The translations under genes were made by a program, and so were the position numbers. From Candidatus Aminicenantota bacterium (GTDB lineage: Bacteria; Acidobacteriota; Aminicenantia; S016-38), in the NCBI GenBank assembly GCA_021161165.1, contig JAGHBF010000078.1, positions 1-7,277 of the forward strand: a stretch of DNA of 7,277 nucleotides, written 5' to 3'. The first letter of the stretch is position 1; every line of letters begins with the position of its first letter. Of this stretch, positions 6,174-7,277 are shown piece after piece. Under the pieces are notes generated by a model. It saw nothing but the letters and a program-made list of their open reading frames with translations. It did no database searches and was not told where the DNA came from.

Positions 6174-6795
6174 TCTCAATTTCTTCTGCACTTTTAAGCT
6201 CAAAAATTCTGGATACGAGTTCTCTTTCTTCTTTCTCATCAATTGAAACTGACATTTCTATTGAATATTTCTTATCCTTTCGTTTCACCCTGAAATCATC
6301 TATTTCTCCTCCAACTTCTTCTACTATTTTTTGAAGAACCGGTAGTTCCTTTCTATCTCCCAAAGTTATATAAAAAGAAACAACTTTAATCCTCTTTCTA
6401 ATTTTTCTGTCCGCTACTTTCAATATTGTAAGAACAAAATAGGCGAGAAAAGTAAGCGATACCGCTATAGAGTATTTTTCGAAGCCCACAGCCATTCCTA
6501 TAGCAGTAACAGTCCATATTGTGGCCGCGGTGGTCACTCCATGAACAGAAGCTTTTGTTCTTATAATAACTCCAGCACCTATGAAACCTATTCCGGAAAT
6601 TATCTGTGCAGCTATCCTGGAGGGATCAAACCCCGCACCAGGAACCAAGAAGGAAAGCATTGTAAAAGCAGTGGTTCCCATAGCAAGAAGCACATTAGTT
6701 CTCAATCCAGCGGGTTTGTTGCTTTGCTCTCTTTCCAGCCCTATAATCCCACCAAGTGAGCCAGAAAGTACTAACTTAGCAAGAATTTCTAACAT
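6166..6795 (-). CDS. MgtC/SapB-family membrane protein
   Basis: The 209-residue protein has an N-terminal MgtC membrane domain with about four helices (roughly 5-20, 34-52, 60-80 and 86-126, the last possibly two) and a soluble C-terminal domain (about 137-209). Signature sequences are GLEREQSNKPAGLRTNVLLA (19-38), AQIISGIGFIGAGVII (63-78) and VHGVTTAATIW (84-94), all classic for the family. The C-terminal part (VVSFYITL followed by LPVLQKIVEEVGGEIDDF) resembles the ACT-like domain seen in many MgtC relatives. MgtC proteins are linked to growth at low magnesium, virulence and control of ATP synthase; the role in a free-living bacterium is unclear. Start: the ATG at 6795 has no ribosome binding site, but a perfect TATAAT ends six bases before it. 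It lies 31 bases after the UbiA-like gene and is coupled to rdgB downstream. Confidence 0.92.
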   Translation of the reverse strand: MLEILAKLVLSGSLGGIIGLEREQSNKPAGLRTNVLLAMGTTAFTMLSFLVPGAGFDPSRIAAQIISGIGFIGAGVIIRTKASVHGVTTAATIWTVTAIGMAVGFEKYSIAVSLTFLAYFVLTILKVADRKIRKRIKVVSFYITLGDRKELPVLQKIVEEVGGEIDDFRVKRKDKKYSIEMSVSIDEKEERELVSRIFELKSAEEIENA

Positions 6796-6801
6796 GGAAA
6801 A

Positions 6802-6810
6802 ATTATACCA
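6802..6810 (-). promoter_or_regulatory. predicted mgtC promoter (extended -10, leaderless)
   Basis: On the minus strand TGG-TATAAT is a perfect -10 hexamer with an extended TGn element, in the 31-base gap after the UbiA-like stop codon. No matching -35 is present at 16-18 bases. The hexamer ends six bases before ATG 6795, so transcription should begin on or next to the start codon. Confidence 0.55.
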
Positions 6811-6826
6811 TTTATATATTGTCCGC

Positions 6827-7277
6827 TTATAAGGGCCTGATTACTCTATCCAGTAGAACCCCTACCAGCAAAACAAGGGAAAAAATTATAAGGGAAAGAA
6901 AAATAGAGCCTTTTACAAGAGTATTTTCAGGTTCTTCAACGCTTTCCTTAGAGGCTTTTTTATAAAAGTTAACCATGAACGGTATTGCGAAAACCGAAGA
7001 TAATGCGGTCATGTGTAATTTTTCCTGAACACAGAACATAAGAAAGAAAAAAAGAAAGAGAAAACCAGATACAAGAATAGCAATTTTAAGGGATTTTTTA
7101 GTGTAATATTTCATGGAAAATCTATATCTCCCTGCCCTTTCTCCTCCCATATAGATTAACTCTGAAAGTCTTTTCCCTACCATAAGGAAATTGCCGAAGC
7201 TCCACCAAGAAAGCAAAATAAAAACATTTGGAAACGCACAGGAAAGGGTAGCCCATCCCAGTGTGAATCGAATGGGA
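6827..7277 (-). CDS. UbiA-family prenyltransferase-like membrane protein, C-terminal part
   Basis: The minus-strand frame is open from the window edge to a TAA at 6827, giving 149 visible residues. A TTG at 7216 is in frame, but the hydrophobic sequence continues unbroken upstream of it, so the true start and the N-terminal Asp-rich metal motifs lie outside the window. Four hydrophobic segments are visible (about 6-32, 64-83, 90-105 and 122-142). The loop after the first (GKRLSEL, then ERAGRYRFSMKYYTKKSL) has the KRxxEL...R...Y pattern found in UbiA relatives of the decaprenyl-phosphate phosphoribose synthase type. The loop before the last helix (IPFMVNFYKKA with a later EEPEN) fits the same group. 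UbiA enzymes transfer groups to or from prenyl diphosphates or phosphates in the membrane. The acceptor here cannot be told from this fragment. It is upstream of mgtC on the same strand. Confidence 0.6.
   Translation of the reverse strand, partial: PIRFTLGWATLSCAFPNVFILLSWWSFGNFLMVGKRLSELIYMGGERAGRYRFSMKYYTKKSLKIAILVSGFLFLFFFLMFCVQEKLHMTALSSVFAIPFMVNFYKKASKESVEEPENTLVKGSIFLSLIIFSLVLLVGVLLDRVIRPL

Overview
The window comes from a bacterial chromosome with AT-rich, compact gene packing. Bacterial signs are CvpA, Fis-type and MgtC family genes, strong AGGAGG ribosome binding sites and TATAAT-like -10 boxes. The large DUF505-type protein is a family I associate from memory with thermophiles such as Aquificota and with some methanogens, so a thermophilic bacterium is my best guess. 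No rRNA, tRNA or marker gene here fixes the lineage. No insertion sequence, CRISPR array or phage gene was seen.

Left block (about 1-2303, minus strand): a tightly overlapping cluster reading purC -> PHP-domain phosphoesterase -> CvpA-like membrane protein -> Fis-type DNA-binding protein, the last cut off by the window edge. Every junction overlaps by 11 to 43 bases, so this looks like one translationally coupled operon starting at purC. purC makes SAICAR in purine synthesis. The PHP protein resembles the nucleotide/RNA 3'-5' phosphoesterases of the YciV/RNase AM group. CvpA is classically a purF neighbour. A link to purine metabolism is therefore reasonable, but it is inferred.

Middle (2304-5600, plus strand): a 162-base divergent control region with a two-turn-spaced repeat is followed by a 587-residue DUF505-like protein. 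This protein is built from four alternating pairs of winged-helix-like motifs. Next comes a class V PLP enzyme of the cysteine desulfurase (SufS/NifS) fold with a GCFCAQP active-site loop. It appears to have its own promoter.

Right block (5589-7277, minus strand): the C-terminal part of a UbiA-like prenyltransferase (runs off the window), then an MgtC-family membrane protein with its own extended -10 promoter, then an overlapping RdgB/HAM1 house-cleaning nucleotide pyrophosphatase. The rdgB stop overlaps the stop of the convergent PLP enzyme gene by 12 bases.

A theme across the window is start-site design. The three genes that seem to begin transcripts without a good ribosome binding site (purC, the class V enzyme, mgtC) each have a -10 box ending 6 or 7 bases before ATG. 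This predicts leaderless mRNAs. The PHP gene, the Fis-type gene and the DUF505-like gene use ordinary Shine-Dalgarno sequences. I found no convincing new multi-gene defence or mobile system. The DUF505-like protein, its divergent control region and the leaderless promoter pattern are the parts most worth following up.
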